Source of the DNA: Stereum hirsutum FP-91666 SS1
Lineage: Eukaryota; Basidiomycota; Agaricomycetes; Russulales; Stereaceae
Direction of reading: 5' to 3'
NCBI RefSeq assembly: GCF_000264905.1
Contig: NW_006763131.1
Span: 1,041,253-1,105,252 of the forward strand
Length of the DNA stretch: 64,000 bases
Position numbers and translations under genes: made by a program. Shown piece by piece: positions 11,566-31,472 of this stretch (within the stretch, counting starts at the first letter, position 1; every line of letters begins with the position of its first letter). The notes below the pieces were generated by a model that worked only from the letters and a program-made list of their open reading frames with translations, did not search any database and was not told the origin of the DNA.

Positions 11566-12220
11566 GCACCCAGTTAGTCCTTCTATTTGTTCGAGACTCG
11601 TATTACTCTGGCTTGACATCACCTTTGACGTTAGATGGCGACAAGTTGGCCTCTCCTAATCCCCCCTTCGGTTTTTAGTATATGCCTCCCTTTTTATCGA
11701 TCTATATGTATACCTATCTTTCATCGTCCGTTCTATACCATCTCGTAGGTTGCTCTGAGTTTATCTCTCGACCTGTAGTCTTAGTTATTTGTATCCTATA
11801 CTTGCAGGAGTAGTGTATGGCAGAGTCCGACAGAACACCCCAGTGGCGTTTCAGCCGGCTTCTCAATTGACTGGCATGAACGTCAATAGCATCGCAACCT
11901 TTACATTAGAGATGCATGCAACAGCACAGAAAGAATATACACGAAGCTGTGGGGTAATCCTAGAAAAGACAAACATTTGGGAGAGAGAACAGGACATGAC
12001 AAAGAAAACAACACTGGGAAGGAAGCGAGAACAAAAGGGAAGAAGAAAGTGAATAAACAGGCATCAACGCACGACGAATGCACTGAGCGTCCTTAAAGAT
12101 CGATCGAAAGGGCACGTAAGACACGGAAGAAAACAATGAATACGCAGAGAAGGAAATCCACACTGGTAGCATGCAGCCTGCAGACTATGGCTCATGAATG
12201 AAGCGGCAGACCACCGGTGA
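11566..12220. other. Convergent intergenic region
   Basis: The 655 bp lie between the ends of the C2H2 gene and VPS35 and should hold both 3' ends. The part from about 11920 to 12060 is strikingly purine-rich on the plus strand. No gene is seen. Confidence 0.5.
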
Positions 12221-15200
12221 TCATCGTGCCCCCAGGCCCATCTTCAACAATGCTCCCACAATGTCCACTTCGTCCCATCTCTCGTTCGCCTCCTTAACCT
12301 CGGCCGCAGCCTTCTTCCTCTGAATGAGGGTCAACGTATTCCTGAAATGCCTCGTGATCATCTCAGGTGTCTGCACACCCTCGAGCAGGCCGGCGGGAGC
12401 ACGTTGCGAGGGGTGTACATCAGGCGAAGAGATGTCGTCGATCTTGCCGGTAATAAGCTGTACTAGGGAGTTCACAAACTTGGGCGATACCTGCATGGAA
12501 AGGGTAAGGTGTTCCAACACAGAACGTATGTGAAACAAGGTTGTGAAACGTACTGCTGAAGCACCACGGTCGAGGTAGAAGACGTATTGATCCAGGGTAT
12601 CAACGTAGAGTTGGGTAGTAACAATATCTTCCGATGCCGAGTTGGCGATCCTGAGCGACTTCTGGAGACATTCTAGCACACGCTTGCTGTCCTGATGAGG
12701 GTACTGCAGCATACCATTCGTCAGCTTCCCTTATTCACGCAAAGGGCGGAAAGGACTTACAGCCTTCGGCGAAGGTTCAGATCCATCCTCATTTGGTGTC
12801 GCAGTGGTTGCCGGCGTTGATTTCTCCTCGACCTTCTCTGCCTCCTCATCTTCCCCACTGGCAGCTATCGGGGCCTCCTGCCACCACAAGTGACTCGCCA
12901 ATTGCACCGCACTCGTCTGGTGGGGTTTCTTCAGAAGCTTCGCCCCATGCAGAGCGGCCTTCGTGATGAGCGTGTCATAATTATCGATCCCGAACACCTT
13001 CGCGCCCTGCAGAGTGCCGATGATGAGCGTGATGGCCTGCAGCTGTGCCCGAGATTCAGATATCGACTCTTCGTATACAGTGAAGGCTTCGACGTAGAGA
13101 TCGTAGGTAAGATCTTCAAACCCGCATTCGTCGGAGATTTGGGCGGCGAGAAGGAAGAGACGAAGAGCAATGGTGGGTGCCTCCACTTGGTTGGCAAGGA
13201 TGGACGTGAGCTGTCGGACAAACTTGAGAATGGCAGATACTTTGGTCTCCCACTCATCCTCCTAAGTCCAGAAATAAGCCAGAAGTTTGTTAGGAGAAAG
13301 GAAAGCGTACGGACCAGGTGTTCTCGGAGCTTGTACCGTCGGCAGAGTTTGATGGAAGAGGTGATAAGTGCTGGATATGTGAAACGCATCCGTTCTCCTC
13401 CAGCTTCGAAATGTCTCCGTGCTGTTTGCAGAAGCTGACGGTGGTCCTTATCAGATACGGACGGAGAAAGGCATAAACTGTAGCCCTTACCTCGAACTGC
13501 GTCGCCAGGGACTCCGACTTGAACAAATGCACCATTCTCGCCAACCACCCTTGCTCCTCCGCAAGATCCTCCCTCTCCATGCCGTATGGCCCATGCCTCC
13601 TTCCATCTCGCAGACTCGGTGGCCCTGTGCTCCCCATACCGACACCCGCATCCGGTTGCTCCCTGATCAAGACTTGACAAAGCTCAAGAATACCATTCAC
13701 ATCCTCTTGTGCTTCAATGATTGTCTCGTTTTTCAGCACCGACGAGACGATCGAATGTGCGAGCGAACGGCGAGTGGCGAAAGTTTGAAGGTTAAGAAGA
13801 GGAACGTAGTTTTCTAGCGCAAGAAGGGTAAGAACAGATGTGTAAGATTTGATAGGAGCGACAAGAAGAGCGGCAAGGTTGTTGGTGGTTTGCTGGGTGT
13901 GAAGATCAGGGCTGAAGCGAAATGAAAACATCAATATCACCATTGATCCCGAAAAGAAGAATCAACATACCTATCGGCATACTCCTGAATCTTATTCCTG
14001 GCGAAGCCGAGGACTTGGTCCACATATTCCAGGCGATCGGGGTAACAGCTCAATGAAAGGTTCGTGAGGGAGACCAAGAGTGCCGTAACATCTTGTATCG
14101 ACAGGTCCGGACGTGCCTGCGCCACCCGTGTTAACTTCGAAGTACACAAGCATCGTGTATCAGCACGCTCGGGACACACACCTTGATCAATTGGACGACC
14201 TGTTCCCAGAACACTTCGAACAGCTTCACGTTCTCCGGCACACCTCTAAACTTCTTGACTTGACTCGACCCCTCCTTCTCCTTGCCCTTATCGATCTTCT
14301 CCGCTTGCTCTGTATTCTCATGGGTACCGTTTGTCCCGTTTGTCCCATTGACCCCGCTTGAAGGCACCGTGGGACTTGAGACAGGAGATCCCCAGGCGTC
14401 ATGCTCCGACTTGAAGTCGCCAGTCGGGCTCGTGACGTTGCCGTTCTCCCTGACGCGGGCCCGCTGCAGCTTCACCCTCTCCGCCAAACGTTTGGCCGCG
14501 GCCTCTTCCTGCCTCTTTGTCTCTTCGGGATCTTCGCTCTCAGCTTCTCGAGCAGCATATGCGGCCAGTCGATCGATCAAAGCAATAACGATCTGCTTGA
14601 TATTGACTTTTGGTTGAAGCTGGGCAGTGGCTGAGAGGAAAGGGCCAAGGGTATGAAGATGGAAATCGTCCGTGAAGACCTAATGGCAAACACGCCGTCC
14701 GAATCGATTAGCACAACAGCAATCAACGAGGCGTGCTCTGATTCATACCTGAATGACCACCTCCATAAGATATTCCTGCGCGATCACGTCCTTACACTGC
14801 ACGACCTGCTCCAGGATCGCTGGCAAAATCGTCTGTTGGTACATACCCAGATCCACACCGTCAAGCTGGCTAAGCCGGACGAGGTTCGTGCCGACCAGAA
14901 TTCTGAGTTCCCGCCTCTCCATCTCGCGCTTTTCCCGGTCGCGCGAATGACCTTGATGTTGGAGACGGACCCATAGCTTGTTCATCTCGATGAAGTTGGT
15001 AAGGACGAAGGTTATCGAGTCGTCGAGGTTACCCATCGGCCTACACATCCCCCAACCAGACTGAATACGCTTCCACACGACACAGATAGTTGTGAAGAGA
15101 CGCACCCTGGGTCAACACCTATGGGCAAGTGGTCCCTCGTCTGCCCACTCAAATAGTGGCGCAAGAACAATCCTCTGATAGGATGCAGCACTCCGCGTGA

Positions 15201-15784
15201 CATCTCCATCATGTCCTTCATGATCTCCTTTACTGGTGCGTCGGGAACAGACATATAAACAGAGCCGACGGTGATCATGAGATAGAGACGAGGGACGATA
15301 TTGCCTGCATATTGTACGAGCTCGTAGAGGTCTGCGAGATGGTGCCGGCCTTGTGTGTGCGCGTCATAGAGATAGTTAGTTAAGTGCCGGAGGGCATCGA
15401 ATACAGCCATGTCTACGGTTTCAAAAATGAAGACATTGAAGATTAGCGGTGTTCTGCCCGTAGCCAGCGTGGTCCGAAAGGAGTCTGAGCAGAGGACGGA
15501 GACGTACAGAGCTCATAGTACTGCTTCGGCGAGAGCGAGGACGTCCTCAGCTCTGCAAGCATCAAGCTCGCGCTCTTGAGCGCATCCATAAGTTGGTCCA
15601 GCTCCTAGATACCCCATACCACAGATCCCCAGAGCCAACGATAAGCGAACGGGTGGTCGACACCGCAAGAAGTAAGGACGATATGGGGACGTACGAGATG
15701 CCGCTTCATCTGCTGGACCTGTATTTTGACCGTGCTAAGGGCCTCGCTGAGCAGCTTTCCCTCCTCCATGACTGTCTCTCCCAT
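12221..15784 (-). CDS. VPS35: VPS35, retromer cargo-recognition subunit
   Basis: Vps35 is the large alpha-helical core of retromer, which with Vps26 and Vps29 retrieves cargo from endosomes to the Golgi. The model starts [20 protein letters not shown], then passes through [12 protein letters not shown] and the hallmark [14 protein letters not shown] (near 15240-15290). The helical solenoid follows, and the protein ends with [12 protein letters not shown] and [11 protein letters not shown]. Around ten short introns interrupt it. A charged, low-complexity insert lies near 14280-14540 ([16 protein letters not shown]). The start is the least certain point, because an in-frame stop lies just upstream of the chosen Met, but a further 5' exon cannot be excluded. 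VPS27, also an endosomal sorting gene, is the next gene upstream on the same strand. Confidence 0.93.
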
Positions 15785-16234
15785 CCGGTCCTAGTCGTCA
15801 GGAGTGAAGGGGGAAAGAAAGAGAGCGTCGAGGACACCAACGACGCAGGGCTGACCCGAGTAATAGTTATTGAGGACCGTTGCCGGTTCGGTTTTGGCCA
15901 GTCACCACTGCAAGAATGACGCTGCCCGCAGCGCACCGCTTTCCCACCCGGTCCTCACCGCTTTCGGTCCACTTCCGGCCCTTTGCACATCGCCCGCCCA
16001 CGCAGCGTCCGTTTTCTCTAATATTGAGGCAATAGGATGGTCATAAATACAGGGAGACTGTCATTACGATATGCGACGAGTCCATGATGCATAGGAACAA
16101 GAAGTAATATGATATAAACAAACAACAAGCACGAAAACGAACCATGCAATCCAACACTTCCGACGCAAAAAAGGAGTCCCAAACATTCCACTACAGTACA
16201 CCAATTCAGTCGCGCCCATAACCCAGGAAGAGTA
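15785..16234. other. Intergenic gap between VPS27 and VPS35
   Basis: The 450 bp carry the 3' end of VPS27 and the promoter of VPS35, both on the minus strand. No other gene is seen. Confidence 0.5.
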
Positions 16235-18757
16235 TCACAAATCAATCAACAATGCCTCCTTCTTTTCTTCCCGCTCTACCCCAGACCCATACATATGATA
16301 CGGCTGTGGCGGAGCCGTCGGCACCGCGGGGAAATTAGGCAACGCAGGCTGCTGAACCTGCGGTGGAGGCGGAGCGTATTGGGCCTGCGGCAAGGCCGGA
16401 GCCTGATATTGAGGTTCCCGCTGGGGGGTATACGAGGCAACTGTGTTCTGACGGCCAAGCGAGGAGTTGGGAAGATGCTGGGATTGAGAGACAGGAGGTG
16501 AGGGAACGGCAGCGTAAGACTGGGCTTGAGGCTGAACAGGCATCGTGTTGTGCCGGGATAGAGAAGTCGCATGCTGAGGTGGCGATTGAGGGAGTTGGGC
16601 GAACTGAGGTACATTTGCTGGCTGTTGTGGTGATGCCTGAGGTGGACCAGGTGGGGCCGATGGGGCGTATTGGGGTTGTTGATGTGATGGTGGTTGATAC
16701 TGACTATATGGTTGTGAGACCATCGGCGCGAATGACGGCTGTTGTGTGGGAGGGGGGCTCATTGGTACATATGTGGGCTGTGGGGGCGGTGGCGCATACT
16801 GCGACTGTTGCGCTTGAGGCTCCGAGTATTGCTGCCAATTGGTCTGAGCGGGTGGCTGCTGCTGTGACTGGGCATAGGGAGGTTCTGAAGAAACAGCGGA
16901 CGGCGGAGCCTGATATGATGGTGCGTATCCTGTAGCTGGCTGTTGCATTTGGGGCGACATAGGAGTCTGCGGAGAAACGCCGTTCCACATCGACTGTCGA
17001 TACTGGTTCAAAGCGGGCGGTGGAGCGGCTTGGGGTGAATACTGTTGGCGCCAGGTAGGTCGGGACAGTTGTTGCGTGAGGAGCTGGTCGTAAAGCTTGA
17101 CTGCCTGCGAGAGCTTGTCATTCATCTCCTTCAACATATCTATAGTGTGTTCCGTCTATTAGCACAAGTTTGGAGTTTGATATGGCCATGAAGACTGGGT
17201 ACCTTCTTTCCTTCCAGTGTCGTCCAAACTCAGCGCCAACTTCGGTCGCAACCCGTTCGCCTTGTCATATAACTGTCCCACCGCGGGATACCTTGAAATA
17301 TCCCTTCCACCTTGCGCCTGCACCTGATCAATCGTCTGACTGAACGTCATGATGGTATCACTCTCCAGCGGCTCCAAATCGTGGTTTGGGAGGGATGGGA
17401 CTTCAGGCTGTGGCGCGATACTCGGGGGATAGGACTGTGAGTACCCTGCACCCGAGTACGGAAACATGGACTGTTCCGACCTCGGAGTCTCTACGCCAAT
17501 GGGCGCACTGGGTTTTGGCGCGTTGGCTTCGCGCAGACTTGCTTCGATGGCAGCCCTAAGGTCGGGATCCTCCTCTTCGGCGGCAGCTGCAGAGCTGGGA
17601 CGTGTGCTACGTTCGACCAGAGGCGGTTCCGAAGCCTGGTATGCTAGCGAATCTTGATACGGGACGTAACCTGAGCGGCCATGCTGGGGACCATTGACCT
17701 CCTGGAGAGAAAGCTGAATGGCGCGTTGGAGTTCTGCGTCCGCGTAGTCGCGAGCAGCACGATGGCGAGTTGTCGAAACACTTTGCGAGGACCGATGTCG
17801 CTTCCCGTCGGTGTGCGACCTAGTAGCATAGATGTAAATTGGGGATAGCCGAGGTAGTTGATGTTGGACTTACCCTTGATCCTTATGCTTCGTCAACTTC
17901 GTGTGGCAACTATCACAGACTCGTACCTCCTGCGTGATGCCGAAGTGAGGGAGAGGAAGAGACTTGGAGGAACACGCCTGGTCGAACACAAGGCCACAGT
18001 TTCGACAATGGTGTTTCCGATTCATTAACGAGAAGGCGGTCCTACATCTCAGACAAACGTCAGAATCGATCCATTCTGGTGCTGTTTGTGTGTCGACCAT
18101 GGCTTTGTTCGCGATAGTGCGGTCTTCGGGTGGGAAAACATAGCCTATGATGCGCATGATCAATGACAAACGTCGTGTCAAAACCTGCGCATAGAACGCG
18201 CGTACCTTCGCCTTTGAGGGATCTGTACGTCTGGGAGACGTAACTGAGACTGGGTTTGCCATCAGTAGCGATGGCCCACGTCTGAATATAACGCAGAAGT
18301 TTGTCCTTCACGTCCCGATTCAGGGTCTGCATCTTGAGCATGGAACTGAGGTTATCCATGAACTCTCTCGACGCGACTTCAGCAAGAAAGTGGTCTCCAC
18401 CGTTCTTGATACATATATCTGTCAACTAACGACCGAGACGCGTAAGTACAAGAAAAGAATGGAAATGAGTACACTACATACGCCCAATGCGAGGAGTTGC
18501 ACGTTCGGATTCTTGTGGTTCAGCCGCTTCTTGAGAGCACGCATCGCGTCTTTGGGAGGAAAACTCTTCGAGCGTATCTGGTCGCATATCTCGAGATTAA
18601 GAGCCATATCCTCTGTGCCCGTGGGCATCAGCTCCGAAGTGGCTTTCTCTGGGAGTACTTATGAATTGGATGTTCAGAGAAGAGAACGAGTTTAAGACTG
18701 ACCTATCGCATCGTCAATAGATGAGGCTCCCCACAGCCAGCTACCAATTCCTGACAT
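16235..18757 (-). CDS. VPS27: VPS27, ESCRT-0 ubiquitin-binding subunit
   Basis: This subunit recognises ubiquitinated cargo on endosomes and recruits later ESCRT complexes. The spliced protein starts [22 protein letters not shown] domain occupies about the first 150 residues ([22 protein letters not shown]). A FYVE zinc finger follows, with [19 protein letters not shown] and RVCDSC, which binds phosphatidylinositol 3-phosphate. Two ubiquitin-interacting motifs come next ([11 protein letters not shown] near 17700 and [11 protein letters not shown] near 17545), then a helical region ([19 protein letters not shown]) for pairing with Hse1. The long tail is rich in Pro, Gln and Tyr, and the protein ends with a clathrin-box-like LLIDL. 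The whole known architecture is present and intact. Confidence 0.93.
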
Positions 18758-19452
18758 GATGAGTGTTCTGGAGATGCTCGAATTGTATTATTCTTGATGG
18801 CGTGAGCAGGTTGACAGTGAAGATGACGCGGGCGAAGCGCTGCTGATAGATGTGTCCGAGTCGAAGAAGGATGGAGAAAATTCTGGGAGAAATTATTCGA
18901 GTGAAACACTTGGAGATATGATTCAGTTAAACCAGTTAGAGCAAGACAAGAGGAGGAAAGTGAAGGAGGAGAGCGGAGCGTCGAGAACGATGACGAGCTG
19001 CGCGCGGTTCCGTGGGCTGGCGCCCAGGCGAACGACTCACCTGTCGGACCTTGCAGCGGAGTTTGAAAAGGCCCGAGTGAGCGTGTTGCGGGCACCGCGT
19101 CTTGTCGCTCTTGCCGTCGCCGTCGTCGTCCCCCTCACCACCGTCCCCGCCGTCTGCCATCCACAGGCGTGTTCCTCAAGGCATATATCGCCTTTCCTTC
19201 TTCTACTTTGCTGTAGTTCTGCGCCTGGTTCGACCTCGTCTCATCTGACGACTCCCGGCCTTGACCGTCTCTCCTAGGCTGACTACACCCCTCAAAGCGA
19301 CCCAAAAGTCCTTTGAATCCCCTCCCTTTCCACACTAGTCACTCATAATCGTCTTTTCACGCTCCCAACGCGCCTTTCACCTACCCCTGAACTCTTCTCG
19401 GCTCGTTTTCTCCCCCGGTTTCCCTCGACAAATCCACCCCCCTCACCCAGCC
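18758..19452. promoter_or_regulatory. Divergent promoter between VPS27 and RPB1
   Basis: The 695 bp separate two start codons in opposite directions. Long pyrimidine tracts precede the RPB1 ATG (about 19330-19450). No canonical TATA box was found on the RPB1 side, as is common for housekeeping genes. Confidence 0.5.
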
Positions 19453-26113
<6,661 letters not shown>

Positions 26114-26592
26114 GAGGCAGTTGGATAGCGTTAGTCTTCCCGACGTCTTCATTCTTGCCGTGCCTTCTCTTGTCGGACCTTGTAGTCGTGCCGTATCCGC
26201 CTGTGGAGGCTACGTTGTCGTTGGCCGTCCTTTGCACCCTGGTTATTTGTTACTCCCAGTCATGTAGAATAAACTGTCGCATGCCTACAATATTTCTTTG
26301 TTTTTGCTCATCAATGGAGCCGTTTTGTAAATATGGTGACAATGAAACGGTTTTCCGAGGAAGTCATATCGCTGTGTGCAAATCGGAAGGGAAACTATTG
26401 CGGGGTAGGCCTGAGGCTGAGGCTGGGGTGGGCCACACCAGAGCGTCCCAGAACCCCTGAGGCCAACCGGAGGCGCGATGAGCCGAATTGGAGGCGAGTC
26501 ATGTGCGGACAAGGTAAATGTAGCCTCGCGTGAATGCCGTGCGCGCCACCTCTCTTTCTTTCCAACCACGACCACCATACGCGTTTGCCGCC
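26114..26592. other. Intergenic gap between RPB1 and CAND1
   Basis: The 480 bp hold the RPB1 3' end, with AATAAA-like AGAATAAACTG near 26267, and the CAND1 promoter. No other gene is seen. Confidence 0.5.
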
Positions 26593-29500
26593 ATGACAAA
26601 GGCATATCTCATGAATGGATTCATCGAAAAGGTGCGCACTCTCCTCATCGGTGTAGCTCCAAGCTGAGCGCGATCTGCTTAGATGCAATCACAAGACCAG
26701 GATTTCCGGTACGCGGCTCTGCCTCAGACACAACACTCGGGCTGAGCTAAATGAATATACAGGTATATGGGTCTTATGGACCTGTCGAAGGAAGTCCGAT
26801 CAGACCCCCAGTCATTTCTCGGCGAAGAGGCCACTGAACTGAAGGTCTTGAAGCAAGTCCTTGCCCTTGTCGAGGACAAGATCTCCGAGGTGAAGAATCA
26901 GGCCGTAAGATGGTGCGTTTCACCTTCAATCTCTGAGCCACCCATCCCCCTATCTTACCTGAGCATAGTTTGGGTCAGCTCATCAAGATCATCCGCGAGC
27001 CACATATGGAATTTGTTGTGGACAAGTTAATCGAGTTTTCGGGAAGCAAGGATGAAGAGTTGAGGGACATCTCGGGTTTGGGTACGTCCCCTCACCTTGA
27101 AGCTAGAGGTCTATCGTTACTCACATAATTCTGCAGCGTTGAAGACTATCACGTCGGAACTTCCACGAGAAGGGACTGTGGCACCAAAGGCGTGCGCGAA
27201 GCTCACCCCAAAGTTACTCTCGCAGGCTGCAGTCGTAATGCTTCCCCCTTTGTGTGGCGTAGGAGCTTTACTCACGGTTTTCTAGGTCGACCTCCCTCCT
27301 GAGACTCTTATTGAAACACTCTCCATTCTTGGCATCCTCATCACCAACTTCCCTGGCTACGTTTCTCAACTACCACTCCAACCTCCACCAATCAAGGTCC
27401 TTACCCCACTCCTGTCACATGGCCGCCCCGCCGTACGGAAACGGGCTATCGCCACACTCTCTCTATTTGTTCCAACAAGCTCCTCAGACGTGTTCTCTGA
27501 ACTTTTGAGTTCGGAGGTGATGCCGAACCTAGCGGCATCCGCCAATGTTGATAAGCAGATGACCACAGTTCAGCTCGTAGCGGCCATCGCTCGCTCGTCT
27601 CCACAGCAAATTGCTCCCTCTTTGCCTGCGATTGTTCCGGGAATACTGAAAGCTACACAACGAGATAATGACGAGCTTCGAGAGGCATCCTTGCAGGTGC
27701 GATCTTTGTTCAGTATCGGCGATTAATCCCTAAATTTCCTCCGAACTTCAGGCTCTTGAGTCTCTGGTCCTGAAATGCCCTTCAGAGATTCCGGCATTCC
27801 TGAGCTCGATTATCCAGGTCGCTAACCAATACATCAAATATGATCCCGTGAGTCTCAATTTATATGGGGTATTGCCTTAAATTAAAGTGATTCAGAACTA
27901 CACTGGCGGAGAAGACGATGACGATGAAGAGATGGAGGACGAAGACGATGAAGATGACGCTGAACTTGACGAGTGCGCTTTACAGCCTGTTCATCCCCCA
28001 CTGCCACTCACACTTTTCTTACACTTCGCCAGATACTCAGACGAAGAAGACTCTTCTTACAAGATACGCCGTTCCGCCACCAAGCTGCTCGGTGCTATCA
28101 TTGACACTCGCCCAGAGCTACTTGTAACACTTTACAAGGAGGTCTCCCCGGTGCTCATCTCCCGATTTGGTGACCGTGAGGTCACTGTGCGGTTGGAGGT
28201 CTGGTCCACGTATGCCGCTCTCCTACGACAATCGGCTGTTTTCGCTGGCGGCCAGCAGTCAAAGGACACGGTCGGTGGAAAGCGGAAGCGGACAGAAGAC
28301 GGCATGGACGTCGAGGAGACTGCGTATGGCCTTCTACGAGCTGAAGTTCCCTCCCTCGCGAAAACCCTGCTTGCGCAGTTGAAATCTCCGAAGACGCCAC
28401 CTGCCACCCTTCAGGCAGGTTTCGACCTTCTGCGCACCCTTCTCGATGTCCTTCCAGGATGCCTTTCTAGCCAAACTCAGCAGATCATAACAATCTCCAA
28501 GGGTCTGCTTTCTTCACCACCTACTTCATCAACCGCGACGTTGCACATCACATGCCTGCGATTTTTGACCGTCTTTTTCTCGACTCATCCACCTCCAACT
28601 TTCAGCTCCGCTTTGCCCACCCTTATGCCCGTGCTTCTGGAGGCTCTCGGAGAACGACACCCACGCGTTTCCTCGGAGGCATTCCGTGTCTTTGGATCTC
28701 TGCTCAACACTCTCAAGCCTGTCAAGTCGCAAGACTGGTCCGAGCGGGTGTATGCCGAGGCGTTGAAACGGCTGAGCAACCATGACACGGATGCGGAAGT
28801 CCGCGGCTGTGCTGAGAATGTCATTGCCGACCTTTGGATCTGCGCGCCCGATGTGGTCAGGACAAAGGACAGGAAGGAATGGGAGTATATCTGCCGAACG
28901 ACCGGAAGAATGGAGGGTGCTGTAAAAGTTGTGAGCAAGGTGGCGAGCGACGCGGATATTGGAGCAGAGTGGGTCAACGGATGTGTTGAGTGGGCCTTAG
29001 CTCTTTTACGGCGAAGTACTAGGGCTGGAAAGGTCGATGTCTTCGAGTGTTTGGCGACTCTGGTTGGACGGTGAGTCTGGCCGTGTGCTATCGAGAGTGA
29101 CTTGTTGAGCTAAATTTCTCCCCCTCTTTTCTTGCGTAGTTATGACACCGCTGTGCCTGCCGATCTTCCTCCCGTACTGATTCCTCAATTGAAACCCTAC
29201 ATCTCCACCTCCGATGTCTCCCTGCTTTCACAGGCCCTCACTATCTTTGCTATCCTCCTCGACTCTGCCCCTGCCGTGACATTTCCCGAGATTGAAAAGG
29301 ACCTCTTGAATGATATTTACGCCATTGCGCACTCCCCCCTCCTCTCAGGCGCAGCTTTGGAATCCCTTCTCGCATTCTTCGAAGCCTTGGTCAAGGCCGA
29401 CGGACAGATTGCAACGCATGTTGTCCCTTCGTTGGTCAAGTCCGCAGATAGTGCTCCGAAGAACAATGTATCGTTAGCCAATGTGGCGAAGAGTGTGGCC

Positions 29501-31104
29501 CAGGTGGTCAAGAGTTTCCAGGGTATCGCTGCTGGTACTATTGCGGAGTTCTCAAAGCACATCAAGGTCTGTTGTGACTTTGCCTATCAGTTCTCGAACT
29601 CGATGTGGTCTGATTGGCATGAAATCACAGAAATCGTCAAAGGCAACACCTGCATATGTTGTTCTCAGCTTGTTCATTCTTGGAGAGATCGGGCGCTTTA
29701 TGTGAGTTATCTTCGGTTATGTGCCTGATTATCTAGGACTAACACTGTGTTTAGCGATATGTCTCCCCAGCATGACGTTTTCGCCAACGCCATCGAAAAT
29801 TTCACCGCAGAGCAGGAGGATGTGAAAAATGCTGCTGCCTTTGCTGCAGGTGAGATCCTCGCTCACCTTCGATGACTAGCTCTCACAGATAGCCTCCAGG
29901 AAACATCGCAACAGGAAATCTTCACCATTTCCTCCCCACCATCCTCGAACTCGTCAACCACAACGACCAAAGGCAACTCCTCGCCTTCCACGCCCTCAAG
30001 GAGGTCGTTACGCACACTTCTCATGGTCATTTGGAGACCGTAGCGGATATGCTGTGGACTCCTCTGTTCGAGAAGTCTGAAACCACCGACGAGAGCACCC
30101 GGAATGTTGCTGCTGCTTGTATTGGCAAACTTATCACTACGCACCCGGCAAGGTACTTGCCCCAAGTACATGTATGTCATCAATCCTTTGGTATAAGCGA
30201 ACTTGGGTATTTACGAAAGTGGTTATAGGCTCGCATTACTGATCCGAACCCGGCAACGAGAGCCACAGTTTTGTCCGCCATTCGGTATACATTCGTGGAT
30301 TCCTCGTCGGCCTACGATGATGTTATGGCTCCCAGCATTCTTGACTTCTTATCCCTGATGGGTGACGCAGATTTGGTACGACGAACGAGACTTTGTCTAT
30401 CTTTCTTCAAATACTCACGAGATATCTCCAGAACGTCCGCCGTCTAGCCTTGTCGGCGCTGAATGCAGCAGCCAAGACAAAGCCTCACCTCATCCGCGAG
30501 CATCTTGGCACACTCTTGCCGGAGTTATACAAGGAAACTATTATCAAGCCTGAGCTCATTCGTACCGTCCAGATGGGTCCCTGGCAGCACAAAGTTGATG
30601 ATGGTCTAGAAGCTCGTAAGACCGCGTACGAAACGCTCTATACCCTAGTACGTCCTGTTGCCTATGTCTCCGTAGAGACCATTGTTTATGATGCTCATAC
30701 TATGTCGGATCCAGCTCGACACCTGCCTCAACAAGATTGATCTCAACGAATTCCTTGCACACGTCATTACCGGCCTTCGGGACGACTCCGACGAGATCAA
30801 GGTTATCAACCACATGATGCTCTTCCGTCTCTCGCAGATCGCGCCCACCGCTGTCGCACAGCACTTGAACGAGGCTACACCCCTCCTCGAAGCCACCATG
30901 AAAGGTTACACCGTCAACAAGGACACAGTCAAGCAGGATATTGAGCGGGCGGCGGAATTGCAGAGGAGCACGCTGAGGGCCGTGGCGGCGTTGAGCAAGA
31001 TCAGTGGTGGGGGCGTGAGTCCGAGGTTCGACGCATTCTTGATAGAGTTGAGGAAGAGTCAGCAGTGGGGCCAGGAGTTGAACGACTTGGCCGCGAGTGC
31101 CTGA
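26593..31104 (+). CDS. CAND1: CAND1 / TIP120, cullin-associated NEDD8-dissociated protein
   Basis: A large HEAT-repeat protein that binds un-neddylated cullin-RING ligases and exchanges their substrate receptors. The spliced start reads MTKAYLMNGFIEK, MQSQDQDFRYMGL, then KVLKQVL and VEDKISEVKNQAV, which match CAND1 very closely. Next come DKLIEFSGSKDEELRDISG and ALKTITSELP. An acidic loop (EDDDDEEMEDEDDEDDAELD near 27910-27970) is followed by YKIRRSATKLLGAII, also diagnostic. The last exon holds the C-terminal repeats (HVITGLRDDSDEIKVINHMM) and ends LNDLAASA. About a dozen introns are inferred. Two short N-terminal exons are certain by homology but were placed by eye. Confidence 0.93.
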
Positions 31105-31472
31105 AGAGAAGGCGAGTGAGAAGTGTGGTAATGAACGTTGACAGAAATGTTGTGAGATTACGGTGGAGTCATGTTGTGCAATACTTGTCCTGCTTCCCTT
31201 TTCTTCTTTCTCAACACCGAACTTGTCTTGTTACGCGTTCTGTTGATACCTTCGTAGAAACAGCAAAAACGGATATGTACATTGAACTGATGCACGAAAT
31301 GATTGACGCCTTGTTGCTCTTGCATTCTCGATTGTCTGCGAATCGCCGGCGACTCACAACGTCCCGTTTTATAATGGCACAACAAGGCACAGTGCCAAAG
31401 CACCATAATGCAGCTCGTCTATGGTACATACAAACAACAGTTGAAGAATCGTAGCAGATGCAAGAAAGAGAT
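31105..31472. other. Convergent intergenic region between CAND1 and proline dehydrogenase
   Basis: The 370 bp separate two stop codons in convergent genes. Only their 3' ends are expected here. Confidence 0.5.

Noticed and set aside
12931..13680. 249-codon minus-strand frame beside VPS35 exons
   Set aside because: It is in another frame from the VPS35 coding exons and reads through their introns with Ser/Arg-rich, low-meaning sequence.
12221..18757. VPS35 and VPS27 as a functional gene cluster
   Set aside because: Both act at endosomes, but each has its own intergenic region and neighbouring housekeeping genes; chance linkage is more likely.
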